A DNA stretch of 54,569 bases from Bacteroidales bacterium (lineage in GTDB: Bacteria > Bacteroidota > Bacteroidia > Bacteroidales > UBA6680). The position numbers and the translations under genes were made by a program. Shown piece by piece: positions 34,221 to 43,211 of this stretch (the first letter of the stretch is position 1; each line of letters opens with the position of its first letter). The notes under the pieces were generated by a model. That model was not told where the DNA came from, searched no databases, and saw only the letters and a list, made by a program, of their open reading frames with translations. The stretch spans positions 1-54,569 of the forward strand of contig JAOARD010000030.1 of NCBI GenBank assembly GCA_025210735.1, in the 5' to 3' direction.

Positions 34221-34855
34221 TTATATAGCTTACAATTAAATCCGGTGATTCCCGCCTTATCAAAAGCTCCTTTCAACCTTTCAGATATCAGTATGCGTGA
34301 ATCTCCTGGTAATCTGAAAATATCTAGTGTTTTAGTAAGCACCACTTTATCAAAAGAGAGTTTGCTTCCGGGTTCTGTTCTCTGAATATGAGTGTTTGTC
34401 TCAACAAAATGGTTATATGATGTTATTCCTTTTATCTCTTCACCTCTATTTATATTTAACAGTTTTGTCTTAATGAATTCTGATTCTGAATAGTTAATAT
34501 ATTCTCTCTCTTCCGGAAGAAACAGGTAACTATAACTAATACTGGTTCCTTCTACTTTTGCTTTAAACAACTTGTGTTCATTAATTGCAAAAGAGTTAAG
34601 TAGGTTAATAACCTTATCTGATATCAAAAAACCATTGTTCATTGATAAAAACAGGCAGCTAAGTATATCTGTAATGATAGCCTCTTCGGCAATTTTAAAA
34701 CTACACAAGTCGGGCATCTTATCAGGAAGCAGTGATCTGCGTAACTTCAGGTTATTAAAGAGTTCTATATCCTCTCTTGTCAGTTCTCTGTTTAGTTCTT
34801 TTATCTGTTCAAATGAACCATATTCTGTATCATGTTTTATATTGTAATATGCCAT
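34214..34855 (-). CDS. Imm11 (DUF1629) family immunity-like protein
   Basis: 213 residues with the Imm11 pattern: PDLCSFKIAEEAIITDILS, GFLISDKVINLLNSF, and the C-terminal signature IFRLPGDSRILISERLKGAF followed by KAGITGFNCKLY. Imm11 proteins occur as immunity genes of polymorphic toxins and often accumulate as orphan arrays. No toxin gene is adjacent. It is the last of a run of Imm11 paralogues on the minus strand (34.2-42.7 kb). The C-terminal stop lies in an inverted repeat. Confidence 0.8.
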   Translation of the reverse strand: MAYYNIKHDTEYGSFEQIKELNRELTREDIELFNNLKLRRSLLPDKMPDLCSFKIAEEAIITDILSCLFLSMNNGFLISDKVINLLNSFAINEHKLFKAKVEGTSISYSYLFLPEEREYINYSESEFIKTKLLNINRGEEIKGITSYNHFVETNTHIQRTEPGSKLSFDKVVLTKTLDIFRLPGDSRILISERLKGAFDKAGITGFNCKLYNP

Positions 34856-34903
34856 ATGCTATTTATCTACCTTATTTAACTAACCTGATTATGTAATAAT
34901 ATT

Positions 34904-35467
34904 TTACCATATTTCGAATTTATTGATACTATTAAACTCTACTCCTGTAATGTTATTTTGTTCCAAAGTATCTTTAAATTTAGTAGTTACAAAAATGTGT
35001 GCAGGAATCTCTTTTATTCTGAATATATTTCTGTTGCCAATCAATTCTGTATTCATTTTTAATCTGTCTACTGTCTCAACCATTTTAATATTGTTATTAT
35101 TAATATAGGTTGTGTATTCTGAGTTTTCAAAATCGAAACATGGTATATTGTTTAGCAGATTAAGCAGGTAGTATCTACTATCTTGCTTATCTGATTTAAC
35201 AGGAATAAACTCTATATTATCAGAATCTTCAATATCTGCTATAATTAAACGCAGTTTCTCTGAAACAATAGGCAAAACTGTTGCTCCTATAGGATAGTCT
35301 GTATTGTTACAGACGCCATCTCTAAATTTAATATTTAGTTCACTATTTATAAGTGTTACACCATTAAAACGGTGTTTAACAAAATTATCATCGGCAAAAA
35401 ACTTTTCTATCTCGTCAGTGCTGCCTAACGTGAACTTACGTAAAGTAAAAAAATTGTATTCTGTCAT
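34904..35467 (-). CDS. Imm11-like immunity protein paralogue
   Basis: 187 residues, diverged Imm11 type: SRYYLLNLLNNIPCFDFENSE, RNIFRIKEIPAHIFVTTKFK and the closing LEQNNITGVEFNSINKFEI. Closest in layout to the 35482 product (YYLINILNNIDCIDF), from which it is 14 bases away on the same strand. It is probably an immunity protein against a toxin not encoded here. Confidence 0.75.
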   Translation of the reverse strand: MTEYNFFTLRKFTLGSTDEIEKFFADDNFVKHRFNGVTLINSELNIKFRDGVCNNTDYPIGATVLPIVSEKLRLIIADIEDSDNIEFIPVKSDKQDSRYYLLNLLNNIPCFDFENSEYTTYINNNNIKMVETVDRLKMNTELIGNRNIFRIKEIPAHIFVTTKFKDTLEQNNITGVEFNSINKFEIW

Positions 35468-35481
35468 TACTCTATAATCTA

Positions 35482-36054
35482 TTAATTGATGTTGCTCTTT
35501 GTACTATCAAACTGAAACTCATCAACAGGTATAAAACTAAAATCATCAGAATGTTTTTCTATCAACATCTTTACCTTATCAGATACAACAAGCTCACTTC
35601 TTAGATGCTCCATTCTGAAGTAGTGTCTTTTATCTATCTTCTGATTATCAATTACCAGTTTTGATATTTTACTTAAAACCTTAAGCGAAGGTATAAGCTC
35701 TTTGTATTCAGATTTAACAAAATCTATGCAATCAATATTATTCAGTATGTTTATCAGATAATACCTTTTATCTGTTTTTCTATTTAACTCAACTGGGTAA
35801 TACTCAATATTGTGACTATCTGATAAAGCAAAAACGTCTTTTATATCCTCTGAAACAATCAACAAACTATGTAAGTTGTCAATAAAGTCCTGTACTATGC
35901 CTCTTGACTTTGGCAATTCTATCTTAAGATCAGAGATATTATATCTGCATCCATTATATTTATTATCATAAACAGATTCATTACTTATAATCATACTCTG
36001 AGGTAAATAAGCATTTGAGCATATCTTAAAATCAACTATATAGTATTTTGTCAT
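35482..36054 (-). CDS. Imm11-like immunity protein paralogue
   Basis: 190 residues with KRYYLINILNNIDCIDFVKSE, RHYFRMEHLRSELVVSDKVK and a C-terminus SFIPVDEFQFD. The terminal IxTG element of Imm11 is degenerate here (HSDDFSFIPVD). The start lies next to the end of the Imm11 remnant 36055-36294 (TGA ATA ATG), so it was once coupled to that gene. Confidence 0.72.
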   Translation of the reverse strand: MTKYYIVDFKICSNAYLPQSMIISNESVYDNKYNGCRYNISDLKIELPKSRGIVQDFIDNLHSLLIVSEDIKDVFALSDSHNIEYYPVELNRKTDKRYYLINILNNIDCIDFVKSEYKELIPSLKVLSKISKLVIDNQKIDKRHYFRMEHLRSELVVSDKVKMLIEKHSDDFSFIPVDEFQFDSTKSNIN

Positions 36055-36294
36055 TATTCATATTTTATCTGTAATAGATTGTATCTTAATATTCTTATAT
36101 GGTTTAAACTCTATTCCTGTAATACCTGCATCTATCAACCTGTTTTTTAATCTTTCTGATATAAGTATTTTTACATCGTAAGGTGTTCTGAAAATATCAT
36201 ACTCTCCTTTTATAGCAAGTACTCTTGGTTTAGGAAATTTTTCGCGTTTTTTACGAATTGATATGTATTGGTTGTATGATGTTATTTCATATGT
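36055..36294 (-). pseudogene. 3' part of an Imm11 gene split by two 91-bp repeats
   Basis: The minus strand is open from a TAG at about 36297 to the TGA before 36055 and translates as EITSYNQYISIRKKREKFPK, PRVLAIKGEYDIFRTPYDVK and ILISERLKNRLIDAGITGIE. It is a well-preserved C-terminal half of an Imm11 protein with no start codon. The matching N-terminal half is the reading frame 36431-36874. Repeat copies B and C (about 36295-36474) lie exactly between them. Confidence 0.75.
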
Positions 36295-36383
36295 CTAAAT
36301 TTGTTTTTTAAAGGTCATATGGAACTCGCATAATTTAGTCATTCCCGTGTGTGAGAAAAGCCCATACTCATGCTTCGTTTCAT
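36295..36383 (-). repeat. 91-bp repeat family, copy C (frameshifted)
   Basis: It follows copy B in direct tandem, 91 bases from ATG to ATG. It starts ATGAAACGAAGCATGAG like the intact copies but carries an extra base before the cttttctcacac stretch, and its peptide frame ends early (TGA). The far end runs into the Imm11 3' remnant. Confidence 0.75.
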
Positions 36384-36474
36384 CTGTTTATTCTTTCTTT
36401 TTAATGGTCAGATGGAACTCCGCATAATAATCATTCTCGTGTGTGTGAAAATTCTTTCTCATGCTTCGTTTCAT
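36384..36474 (-). repeat. 91-bp repeat family, copy B, with intact 28-codon ORF
   Basis: The ORF is at 36388-36474: MKRSMRKNFHTHENDYYAEF, then HLTIKKKE and stop. TAAACAG leads directly into the ATG of copy C. It has the same length and frame as copies A and D. The end of the 36431 frame overlaps it in another frame. Confidence 0.75.
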
Positions 36475-36874
36475 CAATAATAACTCCCGGTTTTAACAGG
36501 TCATCGAAACTACTATGAGAATAATCTATAATATCATTACAATTTATAATGTGCATAAATGAGTATCTCATATCTGACAATATAAAATCTTTAAACCCAA
36601 TGTAACAATTTGCAAAATCTCTGAATATTCCCTCTGCTTTATTGCTTATAATTAATCCATATTTTGTACTCAACAGATTTGAACTCAAAACATCTGTTTT
36701 ATTTGCCTTTTGCGATAGCTCAAAATCATCTAATTGCAGACTGCAATCTATTAAATCTGTTACTTTAATATTTTCATAGTCAGGTCTGTTTCCGTTATCA
36801 AAAACACCACTTCGCAATTCAAGTTGTGGATATATACCAGCCAAACTACTATTATACTCAATACTATATATCAT
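36431..36874 (-). pseudogene. 5' part of an Imm11 gene, truncated by repeat insertion
   Basis: 147 codons. Residues 1-132 align with the N-terminal two thirds of the Imm11 paralogues (KANKTDVLSSNLLSTKYGLI, RYSFMHIINCNDIIDYSHSS). The last about 15 residues (DETKHEKEFSHTRE) are encoded by repeat copy B and do not belong to the family. The C-terminal Imm11 signature is found at 36055-36294 beyond the repeats. The gene is therefore split; the truncated product lacks the conserved C-terminal element. Confidence 0.75.
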
Positions 36875-36898
36875 ATTAATTATATCTCATTATCAGGA

Positions 36899-37126
36899 CT
36901 ATTTTACACAAATCGCTTCACTTTCCAAACTCCCCTTATCTCTTATATTTTTGCTTAGCTCTTTAATAAACTCCTCTCCTCTATCGTTAAAGAGTTTAAC
37001 CTGATCTGCCGACAAAACAGTTGTTATCTCATACATTCCTGACATGCCACATAGTACCGAAAGTACTATTTTATCCTCTGATTTATAAAGTGTATAGTCC
37101 CACCGGGAACTTAATATCTGTTGCAT
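36899..37126 (-). CDS. Small immunity-island protein (75 aa)
   Basis: It reads SRWDYTLYKSEDKIVLSVLC, GMSGMYEITTVLSADQVK and GEEFIKELSKNIRDK. It resembles short uncharacterised proteins of about 75-80 residues that occur next to polymorphic-toxin immunity genes; I cannot name the family. The start is in the junction TAAACAGATG, 21 bases after the Imm11 gene at 37148, and it precedes the split Imm11 gene by 24 bases. Confidence 0.72.
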   Translation of the reverse strand: MQQILSSRWDYTLYKSEDKIVLSVLCGMSGMYEITTVLSADQVKLFNDRGEEFIKELSKNIRDKGSLESEAICVK

Positions 37127-37147
37127 CTGTTTACAGTTTTTCTATAT

Positions 37148-37759
37148 CTATTCTATAAAGAATTCACAAGCATTGTACTCCTCAATATATGTTCCTGTAA
37201 TACCATACTCCTCAATAATATTTTTAAATCTCTCTGATATAAGTATCTGAACATTATATGGCGATCTGAATAGATCAATATCCTGATTCAGTACAATTTT
37301 TGTTGGTTTAACAAGTTTTGGTAATCGGGAATAGTGTTCCGGTGTTATCTCAACTTTGCTTTTCTTAAGAAAGTTGATAAACTCTGATTTATCAAAGTTG
37401 ACTATTTCACTGGCTCTATCTATTATATGCAAGAACCAGTAGTCATCTCTTATTGATTGTGCGGCATAGAACCTACCTGCAAATAGTTTTTCTCTCTCTA
37501 TTATGAGTTTTAGTCTCTCGCTTACAAAAACACCTATTGCCTGCGACGGTATAAAAGAGCTCATTACATCTGTATACTTAGCTCCATTATTTACTTTGAA
37601 TCCGGAGAAGTCTGGTATACTATCAGGGAAACTTTTATATGCTAAGTCTTTTACCAACAAAGTATCTTTGTTATAATCAGCCACATTTATCTGTTCCCAA
37701 ACACCAATCTCTTTGGTTTCTGTTGTTGGGTCTAATCTAAAATATCTTACTCTTTTCAT
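37148..37759 (-). CDS. Imm11 family immunity-like protein
   Basis: 203 residues, full Imm11 pattern: PDFSGFKVNNGAKYTDVMSS, GVFVSERLKLIIE, DDYWFLHIIDRASEIVNFDK, DLFRSPYNVQILISERFKNI and EYGITGTYIEEYNACEFF. It is very similar to the 37787 product, with shared nucleotide stretches near the start codon, so a recent tandem duplication is likely. It lies 27 bases after that gene. Confidence 0.85.
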   Translation of the reverse strand: MKRVRYFRLDPTTETKEIGVWEQINVADYNKDTLLVKDLAYKSFPDSIPDFSGFKVNNGAKYTDVMSSFIPSQAIGVFVSERLKLIIEREKLFAGRFYAAQSIRDDYWFLHIIDRASEIVNFDKSEFINFLKKSKVEITPEHYSRLPKLVKPTKIVLNQDIDLFRSPYNVQILISERFKNIIEEYGITGTYIEEYNACEFFIE

Positions 37760-37786
37760 TATTCCTGAACTGTTGCAAAAAGTGGA

Positions 37787-38404
37787 TTAATTATCAGTGA
37801 AAAATTCGCAAGAATCGTACTCCTGAATATATGTACCTGTAATATTATGCTTCTCTAAAACATCCTTAAACCTTTCTGATATAAGTACCTCAATATTATA
37901 TGGCGACCTGAATATATCGACCATATGCTTTAGAACTATTTTCTTCGGCTCAACAAAATCAGGTAAACATTCATAGTCTTCTTCATCTATCTCTACATAT
38001 CTGTTATCTTCTGAAAAGTCTATAAAATCAGACTTTTTAAAATCTACAATATCAGTTGCTTTATCTATTATATGTAAAAACCAGTAATCTTCTCTTACAG
38101 ATAAGGCAGGATAGAATCTACCTGCATATAGATTCTCACTCTCTATTAACTGCTTTAGTTTGTCGCTAACAAAAACACCAATTGACTTTGTTGGCAAAAA
38201 GGAGCTCATAATATCGGTGTATCTGGCACCATTTTTTACTTTGAACCCGGAGAAGTCTGGTATACTATCCGGGAAACTTCTATATGCTAAATCTTTTACC
38301 AACAAAGTATCTCTGTTATAATCAACCACATCTATCTGTTCCCAAACACCAATCTCTTTGGTTTCTGTTGTTGGACTCAAACTAAAGTATTTTATCTGCT
38401 GCAT
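37787..38404 (-). CDS. Imm11 family immunity-like protein
   Basis: 205 residues. It shares with the 37148 product the N-terminal LSPTTETKEIGVWEQI, PDFSGFKVKNGARYTDIMSS, GVFVSDKLKQLIE, DIFRSPYNIEVLISERFKDV and HNITGTYIQEYDSCEFF. Differences are concentrated in the middle acidic segment (SEDNRYVEIDEEDYECLPDF), where toxin contacts could be expected. Operon-like spacing (13 bases) to the double-CXXC gene. Confidence 0.85.
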   Translation of the reverse strand: MQQIKYFSLSPTTETKEIGVWEQIDVVDYNRDTLLVKDLAYRSFPDSIPDFSGFKVKNGARYTDIMSSFLPTKSIGVFVSDKLKQLIESENLYAGRFYPALSVREDYWFLHIIDKATDIVDFKKSDFIDFSEDNRYVEIDEEDYECLPDFVEPKKIVLKHMVDIFRSPYNIEVLISERFKDVLEKHNITGTYIQEYDSCEFFTDN

Positions 38405-38417
38405 ATATTATCTTTAT

Positions 38418-39041
38418 CTAATACCATTTTGCTTCAAAAAAGCTGTGTCTGGTTTTATCAACCCTATTAACAATCTTTATAAAATCTTCTGTAACAATGG
38501 GTGCTCCCGGATCTGAAAGATTAAATATCTGTTCACCTCTCCACTGATTTTGGTATACACCACGCTGAACATAGTTATCTAAATCATCAGCAACAACCGA
38601 TGTAATGCCATCTATTGTATAGTTCCATGAATGTTTATTACAGATTTCGCATTTACCAACTCTCTTCCACCATAATTCAGGTCCGTCTAAAACTTTAAGA
38701 GGTTCTATCAGGTAAAATTGTGGTATCTCTTTCTGATATGCATTCTTTCCGGGTTTAAAATAGTCGCTCTTCTCATTAACCACAGGAGTAAAAGTAACCT
38801 CTTTATTCTCCAGAAACTCCAACTCATATTTTAATCGTTGACTAACAAATTTGTAAATACCGGCAACACTTATTAAGTCTTCGCCATTCCACATATCAAA
38901 TTTGTATGATATTTGTTTATTAACAGCTCTTTTAATACCACATTTATAACAAACAGTCTTATACTCAATCTGTGTATTATCCCCCAACTCACCAATAGAA
39001 GGAAGCTTGTTCAACACATATATTTTAGGTGTATCCTCCAT
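38418..39041 (-). CDS. Double-CXXC immunity-like protein
   Basis: 207 residues with two zinc-ribbon-like motifs, CYKCGIKR (about residue 31) and CEICNKHS (about 131), that probably bind one metal together. The layout resembles the double-CXXCG proteins of myxobacteria, which include Sit immunity proteins, and the C-terminal part (VTEDFIKIVNRVDKTRHSFF) resembles the Imm11 C-terminal helix. It heads the Imm11 run on the minus strand. Immunity role inferred from motif and context. Confidence 0.7.
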   Translation of the reverse strand: MEDTPKIYVLNKLPSIGELGDNTQIEYKTVCYKCGIKRAVNKQISYKFDMWNGEDLISVAGIYKFVSQRLKYELEFLENKEVTFTPVVNEKSDYFKPGKNAYQKEIPQFYLIEPLKVLDGPELWWKRVGKCEICNKHSWNYTIDGITSVVADDLDNYVQRGVYQNQWRGEQIFNLSDPGAPIVTEDFIKIVNRVDKTRHSFFEAKWY

Positions 39042-39080
39042 GCTACTACTCTATATTATATCCTAAGATACAGGAATTCA

Positions 39081-40541
39081 TCATCTCAGTTCTGTTTCAA
39101 GATTAAGCATTTTCAGCTCCTTGCAAAATAGTTCCCAGTTCTCTTTACCCTCAATTTCAGTAAGTTTGAAATGGCTATCATTATCAAGGAGTCTTTCTAT
39201 CTTCCTCTTTAATCCATTCATGTTTCTTATCAGGTAGTAGTTATATCCACTTCTATTTATCAATGTGTCAATTTGGTCAGATAACTTATTAATAAGCTCT
39301 GTTTTATCTATTATCTCTTTTGTATATTTTGTTATTATTATTCTTACAGAGAGAACTTCACCTGTAACGGCTCCATGCTCTTTAAGATAGTTGTATATAT
39401 TATTATGATTACGAATACGTGCTATATCAATTGCTGTGCAACCAGGAGGTATTGTGTCTGATAGTGTATATCTGTATTTTAATCGGCGATTTAATCCCAC
39501 ACCCTTTTCCTGCCAATATTTAAGTTGTTCAAGATCATCGTCAAAAGCAGCCTTCATTAGCGGAGTCATGTAATACAAACCATTCTCATATTCAAGCTCA
39601 ATCTGAGCTCCCATCTCAATTAGTTTTTCTGATAGCTCTTTTGTATAAGACAAATTTATTGGCAACAAATACCTATGAGTATCAAATACATTTAGGTTTG
39701 GTGATTTACTAAGAGCATGTTTTAAACATCTCTGAACTTTGGCTTTCTCTCCTTTAAATGTCTCTTTACTTTTTGGGTGATTTTTCTCTATCAGAGTTAG
39801 AATTATTGGTTCACTATCAAAATAGTTAATATCCCATCCTTTATCTAATAATAATTTAAACATACCCGGATCAACTGGTGTTAGTGACTCTTCTAAGATA
39901 CTTTTATTATTACCCAACAGAGGATTAGATCCGGCATTGATTAAAAGCTCTACACACTTCCTTTCTGATTCTGAAGGGCAGAAAGAGCTCTTAAACGTAT
40001 ACCAGGCCATACTGAGAGGAGTATTCTTTCCTTCGCATATATTCGGATCTGCTCCATTATCAATCAATTTTTTAACCCAAGTGTAATCACACATCTGTGC
40101 AGCATCCATTAACTCAGTATTTGTATCAGGTAATACTGGTAACTGTTTTAGTGTTTCGGTTATTAGTTTAGAGCTAATATTATCTGATAAGTAGTTAACC
40201 GTCTTCTCAAATAGTATGCTTTCCGGTATTATATTAAACTTATAGAATATCTTATCTATTTCCGCTTCCGTCTCTGATTTTGATAATATCTCTAAATAAT
40301 TAACATGATCTGAAGCACCTATAGTTTTAAAGATATCAATAGTTGTATCCCATCCAAGATTACCAATAACATATACTTCTAACTCATGGAAACCAAGACG
40401 TTTGAATATATATCCTATATAAAGGCACATGCCACAAACATCTGCCGGATTATTTTTGTTAAACTTCAGTTTATCACTGAAATATTTACCGTAATAGAAC
40501 TGTAAATGATTTGCAATTATATACGGTTCTGTATTACTCAT
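39081..40541 (-). CDS. Ankyrin-repeat protein
   Basis: 486 residues. An N-terminal about 130-residue helical part contains two Cys (DVCGMCLYIGY). Ankyrin repeats follow from about residue 140: TELMDAAQMCDYTWVKKLID, NGADPNICEGKNTPLSMAWY, CVELLINAGSNPLLGNN, LLLDKGWDIN, MTPLMKAAFDDDLEQLKYWQ, GCTAIDIARIRNHNNIYNYL. A charged C-terminal helical tail ends the chain. No signal peptide. Ankyrin proteins are common among immunity genes of contact-dependent toxins; that role here rests on context. Confidence 0.85.
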   Translation of the reverse strand: MSNTEPYIIANHLQFYYGKYFSDKLKFNKNNPADVCGMCLYIGYIFKRLGFHELEVYVIGNLGWDTTIDIFKTIGASDHVNYLEILSKSETEAEIDKIFYKFNIIPESILFEKTVNYLSDNISSKLITETLKQLPVLPDTNTELMDAAQMCDYTWVKKLIDNGADPNICEGKNTPLSMAWYTFKSSFCPSESERKCVELLINAGSNPLLGNNKSILEESLTPVDPGMFKLLLDKGWDINYFDSEPIILTLIEKNHPKSKETFKGEKAKVQRCLKHALSKSPNLNVFDTHRYLLPINLSYTKELSEKLIEMGAQIELEYENGLYYMTPLMKAAFDDDLEQLKYWQEKGVGLNRRLKYRYTLSDTIPPGCTAIDIARIRNHNNIYNYLKEHGAVTGEVLSVRIIITKYTKEIIDKTELINKLSDQIDTLINRSGYNYYLIRNMNGLKRKIERLLDNDSHFKLTEIEGKENWELFCKELKMLNLETELR

Positions 40542-40609
40542 ATTAATGTATTATAATAAATAGTTTATTGTATTTAGTTTGATGACTCATTCTCTTTATC
40601 TACACAATA

Positions 40610-42055
40610 TTACTCTAATATACTAAAGTCAGCATCAGTAATAATGAGATTCACCTGTTCCTTAAATTCATTAAAGGTTTTGTTTATCAGTTCATGGCTA
40701 AAGTCCGGATGATTTATAAATCTGTACTCCCACCCACTTATACCGGCAAACTGTATTCTTGCCTGAATAAATGTTGAGAAACTTATATTCATTTTATAGA
40801 AACTGGTTCTGACTATCTTATAAATTGCAGGTTCCTCTTCGCCTTCTATAAAGTCTATAAAATAATCCTGCATCTCGCCCTTATCTTCTAATAGTCTTGC
40901 ATGCAACATTAGTTCCGCCATTTCTGGATTATCAATGGCTTCTTCTTCATTAAAATAGTATACAGAACCTTCGTCTTTAAACAGGTTTGGTGAACTCCAT
41001 TGCAGGTACGATTCCTTCCATTTACCACCCATTACCTCTTCAAGATTCAACAGGTTAATATTACCCTGTATATAATGATCATTCTCTGTTAACTTATATC
41101 TCCAACTAACCTTACAACCATTCATCTGATAATAGAATGCAAGCATCTGTTCAGATATTTCGCGTCCGTAATCTCTCTTTATCTTTCTTAAAACAGCTTC
41201 TGTAACACCATAATGAGCAGTATATGGAGTTTTATCATATAAATATCCAACAGTATCTTCATAATACAAGAACTCAATATTCGAATTACTCTTAAGTTTA
41301 TTCATAGTTTCAATAAACAACCTTCTGTAATCCTTTTTATTCTTGCTATCTATGTATCTGTTAAATATGCTATCTTCTAAAACCGGAGCAGAACGAAACA
41401 TACTTAAATCCTCATCAGGGAACAGAGTGTTCATAGCTTTATGAAAGCTATCGGGAATTGCACCATCAAGACTATATGATGTTTCGGTTAAATACTCTTG
41501 CCAATTATATAAACCCAGAGTTTTTTTAAGGAGTAACAAGTAGTCATCCAGATTTACTTTAAGTTTTACAACTGTATCAGGATAATCAAACAGATACAGA
41601 TCATGTTCGTTGTCATTATTATTTGGTTTAATGAGTATAAGTTTACCAAACTTCAAATCATCCAGAATATACAACTGTTTCCAGAACTGCGCATTCTCAT
41701 TAGTACAAACCTTATTATAGAATGGTTTTCCAATATCACGGTTATCTTCAAAACATATTCTATTCTGAAATCCGCCATAATCAAGATGTGTTGTTCCGTA
41801 ATTGTTTGAACAGGCAAAAAAAACTCTATTCTTTATATCCGGATTCTGTACTCTCCAGTTCATAGAGTAACTCCCAAACTCAAGGTTTAATTCTCTGAGA
41901 ACATCAGGTACAAAGATGTTATCTACATTAAGATACTTCTCGGTAGTTGTTCCTCCGCAAGTAAGGATAGAACCAAAAATTAATCTTGAATCTATCACAT
42001 CAATCTTATCCCATATCTCCTCTACCAAATTCTCAAAACCAACACTATCTTCCAT
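40610..42055 (-). CDS. Probable SUKH (SMI1/KNR4)-like immunity protein, 481 aa
   Basis: The C-terminal half has the feel of a SUKH domain: ISEQMLAFYYQMNGCKVSWR, GNINLLNLEEVMGGKWKES, VYYFNEEE and IQFAGISGWEYRF. The N-terminal half (NRVFFACSNNYGTTHLDYGG, YPDTVVKLKVNLDDYLLLLK) could be a second such domain, because SUKH proteins often read sequence ...D.sf.eyl...l. Length twice the usual single-domain size fits a tandem. The assignment is by pattern only. Same strand and island as the Imm11 array. Confidence 0.55.
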   Translation of the reverse strand: MEDSVGFENLVEEIWDKIDVIDSRLIFGSILTCGGTTTEKYLNVDNIFVPDVLRELNLEFGSYSMNWRVQNPDIKNRVFFACSNNYGTTHLDYGGFQNRICFEDNRDIGKPFYNKVCTNENAQFWKQLYILDDLKFGKLILIKPNNNDNEHDLYLFDYPDTVVKLKVNLDDYLLLLKKTLGLYNWQEYLTETSYSLDGAIPDSFHKAMNTLFPDEDLSMFRSAPVLEDSIFNRYIDSKNKKDYRRLFIETMNKLKSNSNIEFLYYEDTVGYLYDKTPYTAHYGVTEAVLRKIKRDYGREISEQMLAFYYQMNGCKVSWRYKLTENDHYIQGNINLLNLEEVMGGKWKESYLQWSSPNLFKDEGSVYYFNEEEAIDNPEMAELMLHARLLEDKGEMQDYFIDFIEGEEEPAIYKIVRTSFYKMNISFSTFIQARIQFAGISGWEYRFINHPDFSHELINKTFNEFKEQVNLIITDADFSILE

Positions 42056-42103
42056 ATATTTATAATTGTTTTACAGCCTATTAAGGTATCAGATTTAGCG
42101 GAG

Positions 42104-42661
42104 CTAAAAACTACACGCCTCAAAACCTGTTATCCCGATGTTTAAAAAAGCTTCATGTAACTTCTCTGAGACCATTACATAGGTCTCTTGTTCTGTTAGT
42201 CTGAAGATATTCCTTTTACCAATAACACTTTCTTTAAGAGCCATACTATTAATACTCTCAATTTTACCAGCTTTTACTCCCATAAAATCGGGGTATATAG
42301 TATATTCTGATTTATCTCTGTCTATAGCATCAATATTATCAAAGATATTCACAAACCAGTAAGACTCTTTTATATCCTTATTAAACCTAACTTTAAAAAA
42401 CTCTAAGTATGGAAGGTCTTCATAAAATGACTCTAGAACATCCTTTACTCTGTCTGAAACCAACGGAAAATAAGAACGATACAGTAAGAAATCATTTTTA
42501 TCTCCACTACTGTTTTTTATTGTAGCCTCAACACAATCTAATGTATCTTTTAATGATACTCCTTCATCAATAAGTTCATAAATGCTTTTATCAATTATAA
42601 CATCGTTAACAAAAGCATCACTGCTGTTTACCGTACGTGTCTCTAATTTAAAGTATTGCAT
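42104..42661 (-). CDS. Imm11-like immunity protein paralogue
   Basis: The frame is open to 42703, but I choose the ATG at 42661 (MQYFKLETRTV), which matches the starts of the paralogues (MQQIKYFSL, MTEYNFFTL). Recognisable are YFPLVSDRVKDVLESF, ESYWFVNIFDNIDAIDRDKS, RNIFRLTEQETYVMVSEKLH and AFLNIGITGFEAC. About 185 residues. It lies 49 bases downstream... on the far side of the SUKH-like gene from the other Imm11 copies. Confidence 0.78.
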   Translation of the reverse strand: MQYFKLETRTVNSSDAFVNDVIIDKSIYELIDEGVSLKDTLDCVEATIKNSSGDKNDFLLYRSYFPLVSDRVKDVLESFYEDLPYLEFFKVRFNKDIKESYWFVNIFDNIDAIDRDKSEYTIYPDFMGVKAGKIESINSMALKESVIGKRNIFRLTEQETYVMVSEKLHEAFLNIGITGFEACSF

Positions 42662-42737
42662 AAAATATTTTCTACAGGTAGGATCAAAATATCTATATCT
42701 CACTCCTACCTACAGTTTAAATTAATTGAATAGACTA

Positions 42738-43211
42738 TTATACTGTTATCTTCTCAATAATGGCATTCATAATATCTGCATATTTACTCATGTCTCCTTC
42801 TACCGGATACCATGGTACCGATTCATCAACAGTATTATCCTCTTCAAAAACAACATTATTACAAGCAAGATATATAGTTAAACTAGTCCAGTTTCCGGCA
42901 AACATGAACTCTGCATTATCCTCAATAGCAGCTTTAACCGCTACCTCACGACTCTCTTCTTCATTAACCCCAAATTTCATATTGCTTACTCCTTCAGGCA
43001 ATTCTACTGTAGGTGTATTCGGAAACAGACCCCATCTGTAGCTTTCTCCTGAATCTGAATAACTTAAAATTGCCTTACAGTCACTATAAGCAACTATCTT
43101 CTCGTCTTTGTCTCGCCATCTTATAACACCTTTTTCATAAAGATACTGATACTCAAAAACAGCAAGTTCTGCCAACTTATTAGATACTACTTCAAACTTT
43201 TTCTTATCCAT
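42738..43211 (-). CDS. Hypothetical cytoplasmic protein (157 aa)
   Basis: No signal peptide. Acidic, with LAELAVFEYQYLYEKGVIRW, YRWGLFPNTPTVELPEG and EDNAEFMFAGNWTSLTIYLA. I do not recognise a family. Size, acidity (VFEEDNTVDES) and position in the island are those of an immunity-type gene, but nothing in the sequence proves it. Confidence 0.7.
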   Translation of the reverse strand: MDKKKFEVVSNKLAELAVFEYQYLYEKGVIRWRDKDEKIVAYSDCKAILSYSDSGESYRWGLFPNTPTVELPEGVSNMKFGVNEEESREVAVKAAIEDNAEFMFAGNWTSLTIYLACNNVVFEEDNTVDESVPWYPVEGDMSKYADIMNAIIEKITV

